Source: Streptomyces sp. SPB162
GTDB taxonomy: Bacteria > Actinomycetota > Actinomycetes > Streptomycetales > Streptomycetaceae
Length of the DNA: 64,000 nt
Reading direction: 5' to 3'
NCBI RefSeq assembly: GCF_029504575.1
Contig: NZ_JAQFII010000001.1
Coordinates: forward strand, 124,001-188,000
In this document: in pieces, positions 39,355 through 48,811 of the stretch
Layout of the letters: the number at the start of each line of letters is the position of its first letter
How positions within the stretch are numbered: position 1 is the stretch's first letter
Notes under the pieces: generated by a model
The model's database searches: none
What the model was told of the DNA's origin: nothing
What the model saw: only the letters and a program-made list of their open reading frames with translations
Translations under genes and position numbers: made by a program

Positions 39355-39855
39355 TCAGCTGCCTTCGGTGCGGGCCTCGTAAGCGGTGATCATGTCATCA
39401 ACGGCGGCGGGACCAGGGGCGATACCGACCCAGGCGCCGGCGTCGGTCCACATCTGGAGCGGGTCGGCGCCGATGTCGTCGGTGGTGCCGCTGACGATGA
39501 CGTACGGGCCGTAGCGCTCGAGCGTCTCGGGCTCGATCGCGCGTACCGGCGCGCGCGACAGCACCTCGATGGCTTCCACCCTCAGTCGCAGCACGCCGTC
39601 GGCGCTCCCGCCGGGCAGCATCAGCACCCCTTCGACCCGCAGCAGGTCGCCCTCCTCCAGATCCTCCAGGGCGGTCCTGACCAGCACGGGATCCGTCACC
39701 AGGCACGGCAGCAGCATCTCGTCCGCCGCGTGGTCGGTGGGCGAGTGGATCAGACGGAACGCCGCCGTCGCCCCGTACGCGTCGCCGGGCGCGGGGGTGG
39801 GGATCTCTTCGACGTAGCCGTCGAGCACCAGGGCGACGGGCTCCAGCGCGCCCAT
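39355..39855 (-). CDS. Hypothetical protein with OB-fold-like segment
   Basis: 166-residue acidic protein that I do not recognise. EEGDLLRVEGVLMLPGGSAD, then VLRLRVEAIEVL, resembles an OB-fold strand pattern, and the C-terminal half (ERYGPYVIVSGTTDDIG, MWTDAGAWVGIAPGPAAV) has no clear family. It converges on the lexA-like gene and could be a small partner in DNA metabolism, but nothing proves that. Confidence 0.6.
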   Translation of the reverse strand: MGALEPVALVLDGYVEEIPTPAPGDAYGATAAFRLIHSPTDHAADEMLLPCLVTDPVLVRTALEDLEEGDLLRVEGVLMLPGGSADGVLRLRVEAIEVLSRAPVRAIEPETLERYGPYVIVSGTTDDIGADPLQMWTDAGAWVGIAPGPAAVDDMITAYEARTEGS

Positions 39856-40031
39856 CAGCGGGCGGTGGTGGTGGCGGCGACCGGGGTCGGGGTCGTCATG
39901 GTCTCTCCGATGGATCAGCGGCCCGGTCCGGGTCGACGTCAGGCGGTGGCGAATACGAGTCCGTCAGCTCCCAGTATCCCAGCGACGCCGGTGTGCCTCC
40001 GCCAGCCCTGCGTCGGGCGGCTGGTGCCGCG

Positions 40032-41324
40032 TCAGACGTGTTCGGGGACGATCCGGTGCAGGCCCTTACGGTCGTAGTAGCCGGTCATCGCGAAGCCGAA
40101 GGCCAGAGCGGCGATCGTGCCGACCGCGATCATGATCCACGCACGGGTGAGCCCGGCGTCCGCCTGGGCGCCGAAGTACATGATCGCCCGCACGCCGTCG
40201 GCAAGTTGCCGCATGGGTTCGAACTCGGACAGCACGCGGTAGAAGTCGGGCAGCGCCTGCAGCGGAATGGTCGCACCCGAGGACGGCAGGGCCAGCGCGA
40301 TGAACACGAACATGCTGATCAGCTGCCCGATCCCGCCGAAGGCGGCCAGCAGGGCCTGCACCCCGAGCCCCACCGCGGCGGTCGCGCAGAACGAGAAGAC
40401 CCACAGCAACGGCAGGTGCGACGCGTCCATCCCGAGGATCACCACGGTCGCCAGCATGATCAGACTGGACGTCAGCGCGGAGAGTCCCCATGACATCACG
40501 CAGGTGACGATGAACGTCCGGGTCCGGGTGATCGGCACGGTGGGCCGCTGGGTCCGCACGGGCCCCAACTCGCTGGCCGCGTATCCGAGCGCGACGTCGA
40601 CGCCGTTGCTGATCACGCTCGCGCCGAGGAAACCGGACAGGACCAGGAGCAGCGTGTAGTAGAAGGCGGTCAGGCCCAGGCCGCTGTGCGAGCCGATGGC
40701 GTGCCCGACCGACACCTTGACCGTCACCGGGTCCTGCAGCAGGAGCCGTTCGGCGTTGCTCGGGGCACCGCCCCCGGGGCGCGGCCGCGCGATGAGTGAC
40801 GCACCGAGCTGCGCCGACGCCCCGTGCGCCGCCTGCTGGGAGATGGAGCTCGCCAAGGAGGAGGCCAGGCTGCCCGCCCCCGGGTTGGTCAGCACCGACA
40901 TCGTCGGCCGCGCCGGCTGCTGCCGGGTCGGGGCGCCCAGTGCGCCGACGGCCGCGGTGAAGCCGTCCGGCACCTCGAGGACGCCGTACAGCTTGCCGGA
41001 GGCGAGTCCGTGCCGGGCAGCGGCCGCGTCGAGCCGCCGCCAGGACGCCTGCTGCTGTGACGAGGCGGACGCGGCGATGCCGTCGGTGACCTGTTCCCCC
41101 AGATTCGTCCGCTGTCCGGCCACCACGGCGCCCCGGTCGGCGTTGACCAGGCCGATGGGCATGTCGCGCAGATTGCCGCCGGGGTTGAGGATGCCGCCCA
41201 TGTAGACCAGGGAGAGCAGCAGGGCGACCAAGCCGATGATGGTCGCGGGGAAGGCCCAGATCTTGGGATTCCCCACGACCTGCCACACGGTCGCGCCGCC
41301 CGCGGTGCGCTGGTTCACCGGCAT
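40032..41324 (-). CDS. ABC-2/DUF3533-type membrane protein (YhgE/Pip-like)
   Basis: 430-residue membrane protein. An N-terminal helix (about 24-45, FPATIIGLVALLLSLVYMGG) is followed by an extracellular domain of about 170 residues (MPIGLVNADRGAVV is the family hallmark), then five hydrophobic helices. This is the layout of YhgE/Pip, SNG1 and DUF3533 proteins related to ABC-2 permeases. No ATPase is adjacent. It starts 111 bp after the biosynthetic operon, in the same direction, and could export its product. Confidence 0.78.
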   Translation of the reverse strand: MPVNQRTAGGATVWQVVGNPKIWAFPATIIGLVALLLSLVYMGGILNPGGNLRDMPIGLVNADRGAVVAGQRTNLGEQVTDGIAASASSQQQASWRRLDAAAARHGLASGKLYGVLEVPDGFTAAVGALGAPTRQQPARPTMSVLTNPGAGSLASSLASSISQQAAHGASAQLGASLIARPRPGGGAPSNAERLLLQDPVTVKVSVGHAIGSHSGLGLTAFYYTLLLVLSGFLGASVISNGVDVALGYAASELGPVRTQRPTVPITRTRTFIVTCVMSWGLSALTSSLIMLATVVILGMDASHLPLLWVFSFCATAAVGLGVQALLAAFGGIGQLISMFVFIALALPSSGATIPLQALPDFYRVLSEFEPMRQLADGVRAIMYFGAQADAGLTRAWIMIAVGTIAALAFGFAMTGYYDRKGLHRIVPEHV

Positions 41325-41435
41325 CGCTCTCCATCGGTAGCCCGGACAGCCCTGGTAGCCCTGGGTGGCCCTGGTGTCATCCGAGGGGAGAGTATCCCGT
41401 TTTATCCGTTTTGCTCCTCTTCTGAAGCCCGGCGA

Positions 41436-43142
41436 TCAGGGATTGCGGCACACGGCGCCGGAGAGAGCGCCCTCCTGGAGCAGTTGCCACATGTGACGGC
41501 GGCGCAGCTTGCCGCTGGTGGTGCGCTTGAGCAAGCCGCGGCGGCCGGTGACGAGGGTGAGGGCGGGCTCGGGGCCGAGTTCGGCGCGCAGCATCTCGGT
41601 CACCTTCTCGGTCCAGGGCCCGGGGGCGGCTTCCACGAAGACGGCGACGCCCGCCCGGCCGCGGTCGTTCAGGGCCACCACCGCCGCGCGGTCCCGGTCC
41701 ACCCCGATCACGGCGGCGACCTTCGCGTCGAGGTCGTCGACGTAGACGCTCCGTCCGCGGAGCTTCAGGCTGTCGCCCATCCGGCCCAGGACGAAGAGCT
41801 GGCCGTCGTGCAGGAAACCGGCGTCGGCCGTGCGCAGTTCACCGTCGACGAAGCGGGTGGAGTCAGGACCACCCTCCCGCCCCGCGTGATACCCGGCTGC
41901 CACCGAGGTGCCCGACACCGCGATCTCCCCGAGACGGCCCGCCGGGACGGGGGCGCCGTCCTCGTCGAGGATGCGGACGGCGACGCCGTCCCCGTCCTGG
42001 GGGAAGCCGTGGCCGACGAGCCAGCCGGAGCCCGGCTCGACAGCCCGGTCGCCCAGTCGCGCGGTTGCCTCGACGACCACCTCCCGGCCCATGCGCAATG
42101 CCGCCCAGTCGGGGTGCAGCATCAGCAGCGGCGCGGTGGCGCCCGACACCGCGAGGGTGTTCTCCGCCAGTCCGTAGGAGGGCACATACGCGTCCGGGGA
42201 GAACCCGGCCGGTGCGGCGAACCGGGCGAACGCGGAGAGCGCCGCCGGGTCGACCGCCTCGGCTCCGACGCAGACACTGCGCCACCCGGACAGGTCCAGC
42301 TCGTCCAGCCGTCGCGGGCGGACCCGCCGGGCCGCGTAGGCGAAGGCGAACGACGGCGCCGCCGAGTGCGCCGCACGGCCGGGCGCGAAGCAGGCCAGCC
42401 AGCGGGCCGGGTCGCGGATGAACTGTTCCGGGCGCATCAGCCACAGGTCGCTCTGCGAGGCGACCGGGAAGAGGCAGCAGCCGATCAGGCCCATGTCGTG
42501 ATGGAGCGGCAGCCAGGACGCGAAGCCGTCCCCGTCCCGCCATCCGATCAGGCGGCTCTGCAGGGCGCGGTTCGCCGCCAGGTTCTGCCAGGAGACCCGG
42601 ACTCCGCGGGGTCGCCCGGTGGAGCCGGAGGTGAACTGGAGTACGGCGATGGCGTCCTGGGGCGGAGCCACCGGATCCTCGGGTACGGGATCTCCGGGCA
42701 CGGGTACCCCGTCAGTGATCTCCTGGGGCGTCCACGGACGGCCGGGAAGCCCCGCCCGGGTCATCGCGCGGGCTGCCAGGGCGTCGAACTCCCCGCTCGC
42801 GACCACCAGGGCGGGCGCTGCCTGCTCCAGGATGGCGACGATGTGCTCGACGTACGCGTCATCGGTCTGGAACGAGGGCGGCGGCAGCGGGGAGACCGTC
42901 GCGCCGGCCGCCCAGGCTCCGAACAGCGCCGCCAGACAGGGCAGCCCGGTGGGCATCAGCAGGCACACGACGTCGCCTCGGCGGACGCCGGCCGACCGCA
43001 TCGCGGCGGCGGCCCGGTGGGCGGCGGCCGCCAGCTCCGGATAGGGGACGTACGCCCAGCCGCCGGAGTCGTCGGCCAGGTGCACGCCGCGACCGGGACG
43101 GGGGTCGGTCAGCCAGGCGGTGAGCGGCGGAAGGTCCCGCAC
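41436..43142 (-). CDS. Fatty acyl-AMP ligase-like AMP-binding enzyme
   Basis: 568-residue adenylate-forming enzyme that probably activates a carboxylic acid and loads it on a carrier protein. The ATP motif QFTSGSTGRPRGVRVS is at about 169-184. WLPLHHDMGLIG and PSYGLAENTLAVS are hallmarks of fatty acyl-AMP ligases, and the C-terminal catalytic Lys region is LLKRTTSGKLRRR. The GTG start is two bases after the upstream stop. It is last in the operon that holds two carrier proteins, which fits a FAAL-to-ACP route. Confidence 0.83.
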   Translation of the reverse strand: MRDLPPLTAWLTDPRPGRGVHLADDSGGWAYVPYPELAAAAHRAAAAMRSAGVRRGDVVCLLMPTGLPCLAALFGAWAAGATVSPLPPPSFQTDDAYVEHIVAILEQAAPALVVASGEFDALAARAMTRAGLPGRPWTPQEITDGVPVPGDPVPEDPVAPPQDAIAVLQFTSGSTGRPRGVRVSWQNLAANRALQSRLIGWRDGDGFASWLPLHHDMGLIGCCLFPVASQSDLWLMRPEQFIRDPARWLACFAPGRAAHSAAPSFAFAYAARRVRPRRLDELDLSGWRSVCVGAEAVDPAALSAFARFAAPAGFSPDAYVPSYGLAENTLAVSGATAPLLMLHPDWAALRMGREVVVEATARLGDRAVEPGSGWLVGHGFPQDGDGVAVRILDEDGAPVPAGRLGEIAVSGTSVAAGYHAGREGGPDSTRFVDGELRTADAGFLHDGQLFVLGRMGDSLKLRGRSVYVDDLDAKVAAVIGVDRDRAAVVALNDRGRAGVAVFVEAAPGPWTEKVTEMLRAELGPEPALTLVTGRRGLLKRTTSGKLRRRHMWQLLQEGALSGAVCRNP

Positions 43143-43144
43143 GG

Positions 43145-43741
43145 CTAGCTCCCCACCCGGCTGGTCTCCGCCGGCGCCGCCCGGCCGGGACGGGGCAGGA
43201 AGCGTCCCGTCCCGGCGAGGTACCTCCGGTACTCCGCCCCGAACTCCGACCCGCTGAGCCGGCGTTCCTCCTGCGCGGCCGTGGTGTTGAGCGCGAAGAA
43301 CCCGTAGCAGAACAGAGCCGCCGTGACCGGGTGCGGGAAGAGCGCCGCTCCGCTGAGGAACGCCAGCAGGAAGGCAGCGTAGAACGGGTGCCGGATCAGT
43401 CCGTAGGCACCGTGGGTCACGATGTGCCGCGGCTCGTCGTTCTCCTGGTGCCACAGCGCGACGGGGATCCGGTGCGTGCCCAGGGTCAGGAAGATCAGGG
43501 CGATCGAGACGGCGTTCAGTGCCACCGCCACGAGATCCAGCCCGGTGCGCCAGGAGTCGGGAGCCATCGGCTCCCAGCCGACGGCCGTGGACACGGCGAT
43601 GAACAGCGGAGTGAGGCCGAAGGGCAGGGCCGTGAGCCACCACTTCGCGTTGAAGCGGCCGTCGGACCGGAAGAAGACTCTGGGGAGCGCTCCGATGACG
43701 GCGAAATTCAGCAGGAGGAGGAAAAGGGCGGGCTTGTCCAC
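43145..43741 (-). CDS. Membrane methyltransferase (ICMT/PEMT-like)
   Basis: 198-residue integral membrane protein with about five helices. VTHGAYGLIRHPFYAAFLLAF is the signature (G-x-Y-xxxRHPxY) of isoprenylcysteine/phospholipid-N methyltransferases that use SAM, and AQEERRLSGSEFGAEYRRYL is the conserved C-terminal EE...YxxY block. The GTG at 43741 has AAAGGA upstream. In this operon it may methylate a carboxylate or amine of a membrane-bound product. Confidence 0.82.
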   Translation of the reverse strand: MDKPALFLLLLNFAVIGALPRVFFRSDGRFNAKWWLTALPFGLTPLFIAVSTAVGWEPMAPDSWRTGLDLVAVALNAVSIALIFLTLGTHRIPVALWHQENDEPRHIVTHGAYGLIRHPFYAAFLLAFLSGAALFPHPVTAALFCYGFFALNTTAAQEERRLSGSEFGAEYRRYLAGTGRFLPRPGRAAPAETSRVGS

Positions 43742-43810
43742 GGGATCGGGGTCCTTTCGAATGCGGCACGAGGAAAAATGGGAGGCGCGTGGCAGCGGAG
43801 AGGCCGGGGC

Positions 43811-46127
43811 TCACACCCGGCCTGAGGGCTCCGAGGGCTCGGAGGCTCGGTCGGACGGGGTGGCCGGGGTCGGCCGGCGGCCCGGCAGCCACCAGTTCCA
43901 GCGGCCCATCAGCCGCATCGCGGCGGGCACCACGATGAGCCGGATGACGGTGGCGTCCAGGGCGATGGCCAGCGCGAGGCCGAGGCCGAGCTGCTGGATC
44001 GGCATGATGCCGGTCAGTGCGAAGGCGCCGAACACCGCGACCATCAACAGCGCGGCCCCGGAGATCAACGGTGCGGTCCTGGCCATCCCGGCGGCCACCG
44101 CGGACGTGTTGTCCGCGCCGGCGTCGTGCTCCTCGCGGATACGGCGGAGCAGGAAGACCTCGTAGTCGGTACTGAGGCTGAACAGGATCGCCAGCAGCAG
44201 GATCGGGACGAAGTTCTGCAGGTGGTCGGAGCGTTCGAAACCGAAGAGCGTGGAGCCCAGGCCGCGTTGGAAGACCAGCACCAGCACGCCGTAGGTCGCG
44301 CCGAGCGACAGCACGTTGATCGCGATGGCCTTCACCGGCAACAGCAGGGACCGGAAGGTGACCAGCAGCATCAGGTAGAGGACGGCCAGCATCACCGCGA
44401 CCACCTCCGGCAGGGCGTCCCCGATCGCGGTGTTGGCGTCGGCGCCTTCCGCGGTCTCGCCGCCGACCACCGCGTGCAGGCCGGGGGTGCTGATCCCGGG
44501 CCGCCGCCGAGCGGACGGAAGCCAGCAGCGCGCGGGAGTCGTCGGACGAGGCGTAGTCGTCCCCGATGACCTCCAGCACCATCGTGCGGCGGTCGGCGGA
44601 GACGTAGTGGTCGACGGTGCCGCGGGCGTCGCCGGGCAGGCGCGAGAACACGGCCGCGTCCAGCCCGGCCAGCGGCCGCTCGGGGCTGACGGAGCGCAGC
44701 ACGTCCAGCGGGGAGCGGACCGCGGTGACATGGGGCAGCCGGGCGAGCCGCTCCTGCAAGGCGGCGACCTCCCCGGCGCCGGGTGACGCGGACAGCGCCG
44801 TCCGCGACGTGATGACGACCTGGTGGGGGGAGGCCGTGCCCGGCCCGAACTGCTCGCGCAGGGTGTCGAAACCCTGGCGCACGGGGGACGAGGTGGGCGC
44901 GATGCGCGCATCGGGGGTGAACGTGTGCAGGTCGAGGGAGGGAGCGGCCAGCGCCAACAGGGCGGCGCTCGCCAACGTCAGGAACAGCACGGGCCGGCGC
45001 ATGATCTGCCGCGCCAGCCTCCCCCAGCGGTCGCCCTGTTCCGCCGTCGCCGGGCGATGCTCCCCTGGGGCCCGCCGCCCGGGCAGGCGTCCCCACAGGA
45101 TGCGGTCGCCGACCAGATGGAGGACGACGGGCAGGACCACGACGCTGGCCAGGGTGGCGAAGGCGACCACGACGACGATACCCAGCGCGATGGAGCGTAT
45201 GACGTTGAGGTCCACCAGGAAGAGGCTGGACATGGCCAGGACGACGATCAGCCCGGAGAAGAGCACGGTTCTCCCGCTGGTCCGCAGGGCCGTCGCCAGC
45301 GCGGTGGTGCGATCGCGACCGGCGGTCAGCTCATCGACGTAGCGGGAGATGATGAAGAGTGAGTAGTCGACACTGACCCCCAGCCCGATCATGGTCGCCG
45401 CGTTCTGGACGAAGATCGACAGCTCGATGTGCGCGGCCAGTACGGACATCACCCCGAAGGTGAGCACGATCGCGGTCACCGACACCACGAACGAGACCAC
45501 GGCGGCGACCACCCCGCGGTAGAGCAGCAGCAGGATGAGCAGCACCAGCGGGAAGGTGATCAGCTCGGCTTGCTGCAGCCCTTCCGCGCTCAGCTTGTTG
45601 ATCTCGCCCCAGAACGTTCCCGCGCTGACCATCGAGACCCGCAGGCCCTGGGGCGCGTAGCGGTGGTCGATCTCCTGCTGCACGTCCGGCAGGACGCGAC
45701 GGGCCGTCCCGTCGTCCAGCGCCGATCCGACCGTGGTGACGGCCGTCCGGCCGTCCTTGCCCACGAACTCCTTCCGGGCGTCGCCGGACAGGGTGAGCCA
45801 GCCGTAACTCCCGGTCGCCTGCAGCCGCTTGTCGCCGGTGACCTCGCGCATGACCCGGCTCATCCGCCGGTCGAACTCCGCGCTGCCGGCCAGGTTGCGC
45901 TCGTCCGTCACGACCAGCGTGAGGTTGCTGGCGCCCCGGTCGGCGAATCCCGACCTCATCGACTGCACCGCCCGCAGCGAGTCCGATCCGGGGACGTACC
46001 AGCCGCCGCCGCTCAGCCGGTCGGCCAGCGGCAGGGCCGCGACGGCGGCCGCGACGAGCGCCACCAGCCAGACAGCCAGCAGAGGTCCGCGGAACCGGTG
46101 GAGGGCTTGGCTCAGACGCTGCGACAT
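43811..46127 (-). CDS. MMPL/RND-family lipid exporter, broken by one frameshift
   Basis: The N-terminal part (from ATG 46127, with GGAG upstream) has the MMPL layout: one TM, an extracellular domain, then helices with GLGVSVDYSLFIISR. The C-terminal part is in another frame (STDYEVFLLRRIREEHD, GLGLALAIALDATVIRLIVVP). The frames join near 44495-44512, where one extra base in a G/C run changes VRSAAPGISTPGLH to VRSAAARDQHPRP. Repaired, it has about 770 residues and exports lipids or lipopeptides. A sequencing error is as likely as true loss. The gene lies inside the biosynthetic operon. Confidence 0.82.
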
Positions 46128-46227
46128 TCCGCGCTCCGGGGGGTCGGGTGGAGAGGCGTGTTCGGGCGGTGGGACGGGCCGGCGAGGCAGCGTGCGTGCC
46201 GGCCGGATACGTGGTCGGGGTCCGGCG

Positions 46228-47118
46228 TCAGGGCCGCGCGCCCACCAGTCCGGCGAGTTGCCCCAGGGTGGTCACCTCCCGCAGGTCGGCCTGGGTGAAC
46301 AGCGCGTCGAACTCCTCCTGCAGGTCGACGGCCATCTCGACCAGCAGGAAGCTGTCGGCGGCGAGGTCCCGCAGCTGCGTTTCGGGGGTCAGGGAGTCGA
46401 CGGGAACCGAGAGCGTCGCGCTGATGCGGTGGGCGACGTCGTCGAAGGTGACGGAGGGCACGGGTGCGGTCCTTACGGGTGCGATCGGTGAACGGTGGGC
46501 GGAGGCCGCCACGGCCAGCCGGGCATCGCCGAACCGGGCGGCGGTGTAGCCGAAGACGGCGCCGTGCGGCGGACGGCGCCGGGCGGGGCCGGAAGCGGCT
46601 GCCGGGTCGTCGGTGGTGTAGTCGCGCAGAACGGTGTGCCGGTTGTCGGGATCCGCTTTGTACAGCGCTTCCTTGACCGTCCACAGCCGTACGTGTTCCG
46701 CCGCGCGGGCGCTTTCGGCGACGGTGTCGAGCCAGCAGCGTTCGCGGTCGTCGAGGAAGAAGCGCGCGGTCGCCGCGGGTGCCTCGCGGACGGTTTCCAG
46801 ATCGACACCGACGCCCGCGACGTCCTCGTCCGGGACCGCAAGGCCGGCGGCGACGGCTGCTCCCCCGACGTGGGAGAGCGACAGCCGGCGGTGCGGGAAG
46901 GCATAGCCGGTCGTGTCGGTGGGCAGCCCCAGTACCCCCAGCAGCGTCCGCAGGGCATGGCGCGCGATCAGCCACTGCTCCCGCTGCACCCGGCCGGTGA
47001 GTACGGCGAAGCGCGCGCCCTCCCGCCGGGTCAGCGAGGTGGGGTGCAGCGGTCTCCGGGTCCATACGGCGAGCACCGTCGTCCCGCCCCGGGCCGGGGG
47101 CGCCGCGGTGCCGGTCAC
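46228..47118 (-). CDS. Sfp-type phosphopantetheinyl transferase continuous with an ACP
   Basis: 296-residue open frame. The first ~205 residues are a PPTase, with GVGVDLETV (D106, E108) and WTVKEALYK (146-154), that adds phosphopantetheine from CoA to carrier proteins. Residues 220-296 are an acyl carrier domain with S256 in LAADSFLLVEM. An internal GTG at 46461 (residue 220) has AAGGA 8 bases upstream, and in another frame a TAA overlaps that site. The ACP may therefore also be made alone, or the fusion may come from a one-base error. The start GTG overlaps the upstream stop. Confidence 0.83.
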   Translation of the reverse strand: MTGTAAPPARGGTTVLAVWTRRPLHPTSLTRREGARFAVLTGRVQREQWLIARHALRTLLGVLGLPTDTTGYAFPHRRLSLSHVGGAAVAAGLAVPDEDVAGVGVDLETVREAPAATARFFLDDRERCWLDTVAESARAAEHVRLWTVKEALYKADPDNRHTVLRDYTTDDPAAASGPARRRPPHGAVFGYTAARFGDARLAVAASAHRSPIAPVRTAPVPSVTFDDVAHRISATLSVPVDSLTPETQLRDLAADSFLLVEMAVDLQEEFDALFTQADLREVTTLGQLAGLVGARP

Positions 47119-47711
47119 GCCGCGTCCCCGTCGGAGGCCGGATGCTCCAGGAGCGGGCCGCGGCCGCCGAGGAACGAGATGCGTTCGCCGTACTCCGCGA
47201 GGGTCTTCGCGTAGACCTCCTCGTCGGCCGTGGTGAAGCGGGCCAGGGTGGAGTCGATGTACTCCTGGCCGTACCGGCCCGCCATCTCCTCCAGGGCGTC
47301 CTTGACGTACTTCACGTGCCAGCGCTCGTCCTCCATGATCGTCTCGATGGTCTGCCGGACCAGCGGATGGGTGTCCCCGGCCCGGAGGTGGCGGTGGTAC
47401 TGGGCGATGACCCGCTTCTCGAAGACCTGGGTGACCGCCATGACCTCCATGAGGTTGGCGGGCAGCCCGACGGCCTCCAGGTACTGGTCCTGGTAACCGC
47501 CGGACAACTTCACCGCCGTGTGGCCGAGGTCCTCGATGCAACGGGTCCAGTACTTCGCGTGGTTGGCCTCGTCGGCGAAGTGGTGGGTCACGTTCGCCTG
47601 CAGCGGGCTGCCGCGCAGGGTGCGGGCGACCCTGCCGAAGAACAGGGCGCCGTTGATCTCGGAGGAGCGGTAGTAGCTCAGCAGCCACAGGTCGTTCTCG
47701 GACAGGGTCAC
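47115..47711 (-). CDS. Ferritin-like diiron enzyme
   Basis: 198-residue four-helix ferritin-like protein. Diiron ligands are all present: E18, then E48-x2-H51 (DEANH), E98, and E129-x2-H132 (EDERWH). It resembles the diiron oxidase/oxygenase group rather than iron-storage ferritins. It is coupled by GTGA overlaps to the genes on both sides. In this operon an oxidation on a carrier-bound intermediate, perhaps at nitrogen, is plausible but unproven. Confidence 0.83.
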   Translation of the reverse strand: MTLSENDLWLLSYYRSSEINGALFFGRVARTLRGSPLQANVTHHFADEANHAKYWTRCIEDLGHTAVKLSGGYQDQYLEAVGLPANLMEVMAVTQVFEKRVIAQYHRHLRAGDTHPLVRQTIETIMEDERWHVKYVKDALEEMAGRYGQEYIDSTLARFTTADEEVYAKTLAEYGERISFLGGRGPLLEHPASDGDAA

Positions 47712-48811
47712 GATGTCTCCTCGGGCCGGCGGCCCCACTTCGAGGCGACCAGCCGGGTGCAGACGGCTTCGGTCAGCGCGTGCGGATCGGGGGCCGCGTA
47801 GCCGGGCCAGGCCGCCCGCAGCGCTTCGTTGTGGAACGTCTTCGGCAGGTAGAGCTGCGCGGCGAAAGGCGAGACCGAAGCGAGCGACTGGTGCAGCGGC
47901 CCGGCGCGCAGCCCGGTGGCGGCCTGCAGCAGGTCGTCGAAGCTCTCCCGGTCGCAGGGGACCGGCCGCAGCAGGCCGCGCCGCTGGAATCCGGCGTCGC
48001 GGGCGAAGACGGTGAAGGCGGTGTCGACGAGTTCGCCGAGGGTCGGCGTCTGCTCCGGGTCGGGGCAGACGTGGTAGACGCCGTCGACCACCGCGGGATC
48101 GAGCAGGTGGGTGACCGCCGACACGGTGAAGTCGGCCGTCGCGAGGGAGAGCGGCGTCTTCTCGTCCCCCGGGAGCAGTGAGAGCAGCCCGTAATGGAAG
48201 AGCTTGAGCGTGTTGTGGAAGACGTTGTACTGCGTCACCCGCCCGCTGTCGTCGTCGGCGATGATGGTGGGCAGCCTCAGGACCGAGACCGGTAGCCGGT
48301 CCGCCGCGTCCAGGAGGTGCTCCTCGGCCGCCCACTTCGACCACTCGTAGTGGTTGACGAAGCCGGCGGGCACCGACGGCTCCTCCGCGATGTCGCCCTG
48401 CCGGCTGCCCGCGGCGTACAGCGTGGAGAGCAGCGCGAAGCGCCGCAGGTGTGCGCAGCGTTCGGCGAAGGCCCGCAGCCGGACGGTACCGGCCACGTTG
48501 ACGTCGTCGGCGAGGTCCCGTTCGACGTTGAAGCGGGTGACGGCCGCCGCGTGGACGATGCGGGTGACCACGCCCGGATCCACGTCGCTCAGCAGGTCGT
48601 CGTGGCGGACATCCGCCGCCACACACCGGGTCCGTCCCGCGGCGGCCGACCCCAACTCCGCCGCCAGCCGCTGCTGTTTGCGGGCGAGTTCGGCCGCGGA
48701 GGCGGCGCGGACGGCCAGGATCAGCTCGTCGTCCCCGTCGTCGAGCAGTGCGGCGGCGAGCCGGCGGCCCAGGTAGCCGTCCGCGCCGGTGATGACGGTG
48801 GTCCCCCTCAC
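47708..48811 (-). CDS. Thioester-reductase-like NAD(P)-dependent SDR
   Basis: 367-residue extended SDR. The NAD(P) motif ITGADGYLGRRLA is at 7-19, IVHAAAVTRFN at about 85-95, and catalytic Y155/K159 in HYEWSKWAAEE. The layout is that of the thioester-reductase (R) domains that release carrier-bound acyl groups as aldehydes or alcohols, but here it is a free protein. Reductive off-loading of the product from an ACP is the likely role (inference). GTGA overlaps link it to both neighbours. Confidence 0.82.
   Translation of the reverse strand: MRGTTVITGADGYLGRRLAAALLDDGDDELILAVRAASAAELARKQQRLAAELGSAAAGRTRCVAADVRHDDLLSDVDPGVVTRIVHAAAVTRFNVERDLADDVNVAGTVRLRAFAERCAHLRRFALLSTLYAAGSRQGDIAEEPSVPAGFVNHYEWSKWAAEEHLLDAADRLPVSVLRLPTIIADDDSGRVTQYNVFHNTLKLFHYGLLSLLPGDEKTPLSLATADFTVSAVTHLLDPAVVDGVYHVCPDPEQTPTLGELVDTAFTVFARDAGFQRRGLLRPVPCDRESFDDLLQAATGLRAGPLHQSLASVSPFAAQLYLPKTFHNEALRAAWPGYAAPDPHALTEAVCTRLVASKWGRRPEETS

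Noticed and set aside
41436..46127. A single 1563-residue giant protein (MMPL plus AMP ligase)
   Set aside because: The continuous frame passes through the MMPL C-terminus and the methyltransferase in the wrong frame. Conserved sequence shows three separate genes plus a frameshift in MMPL.
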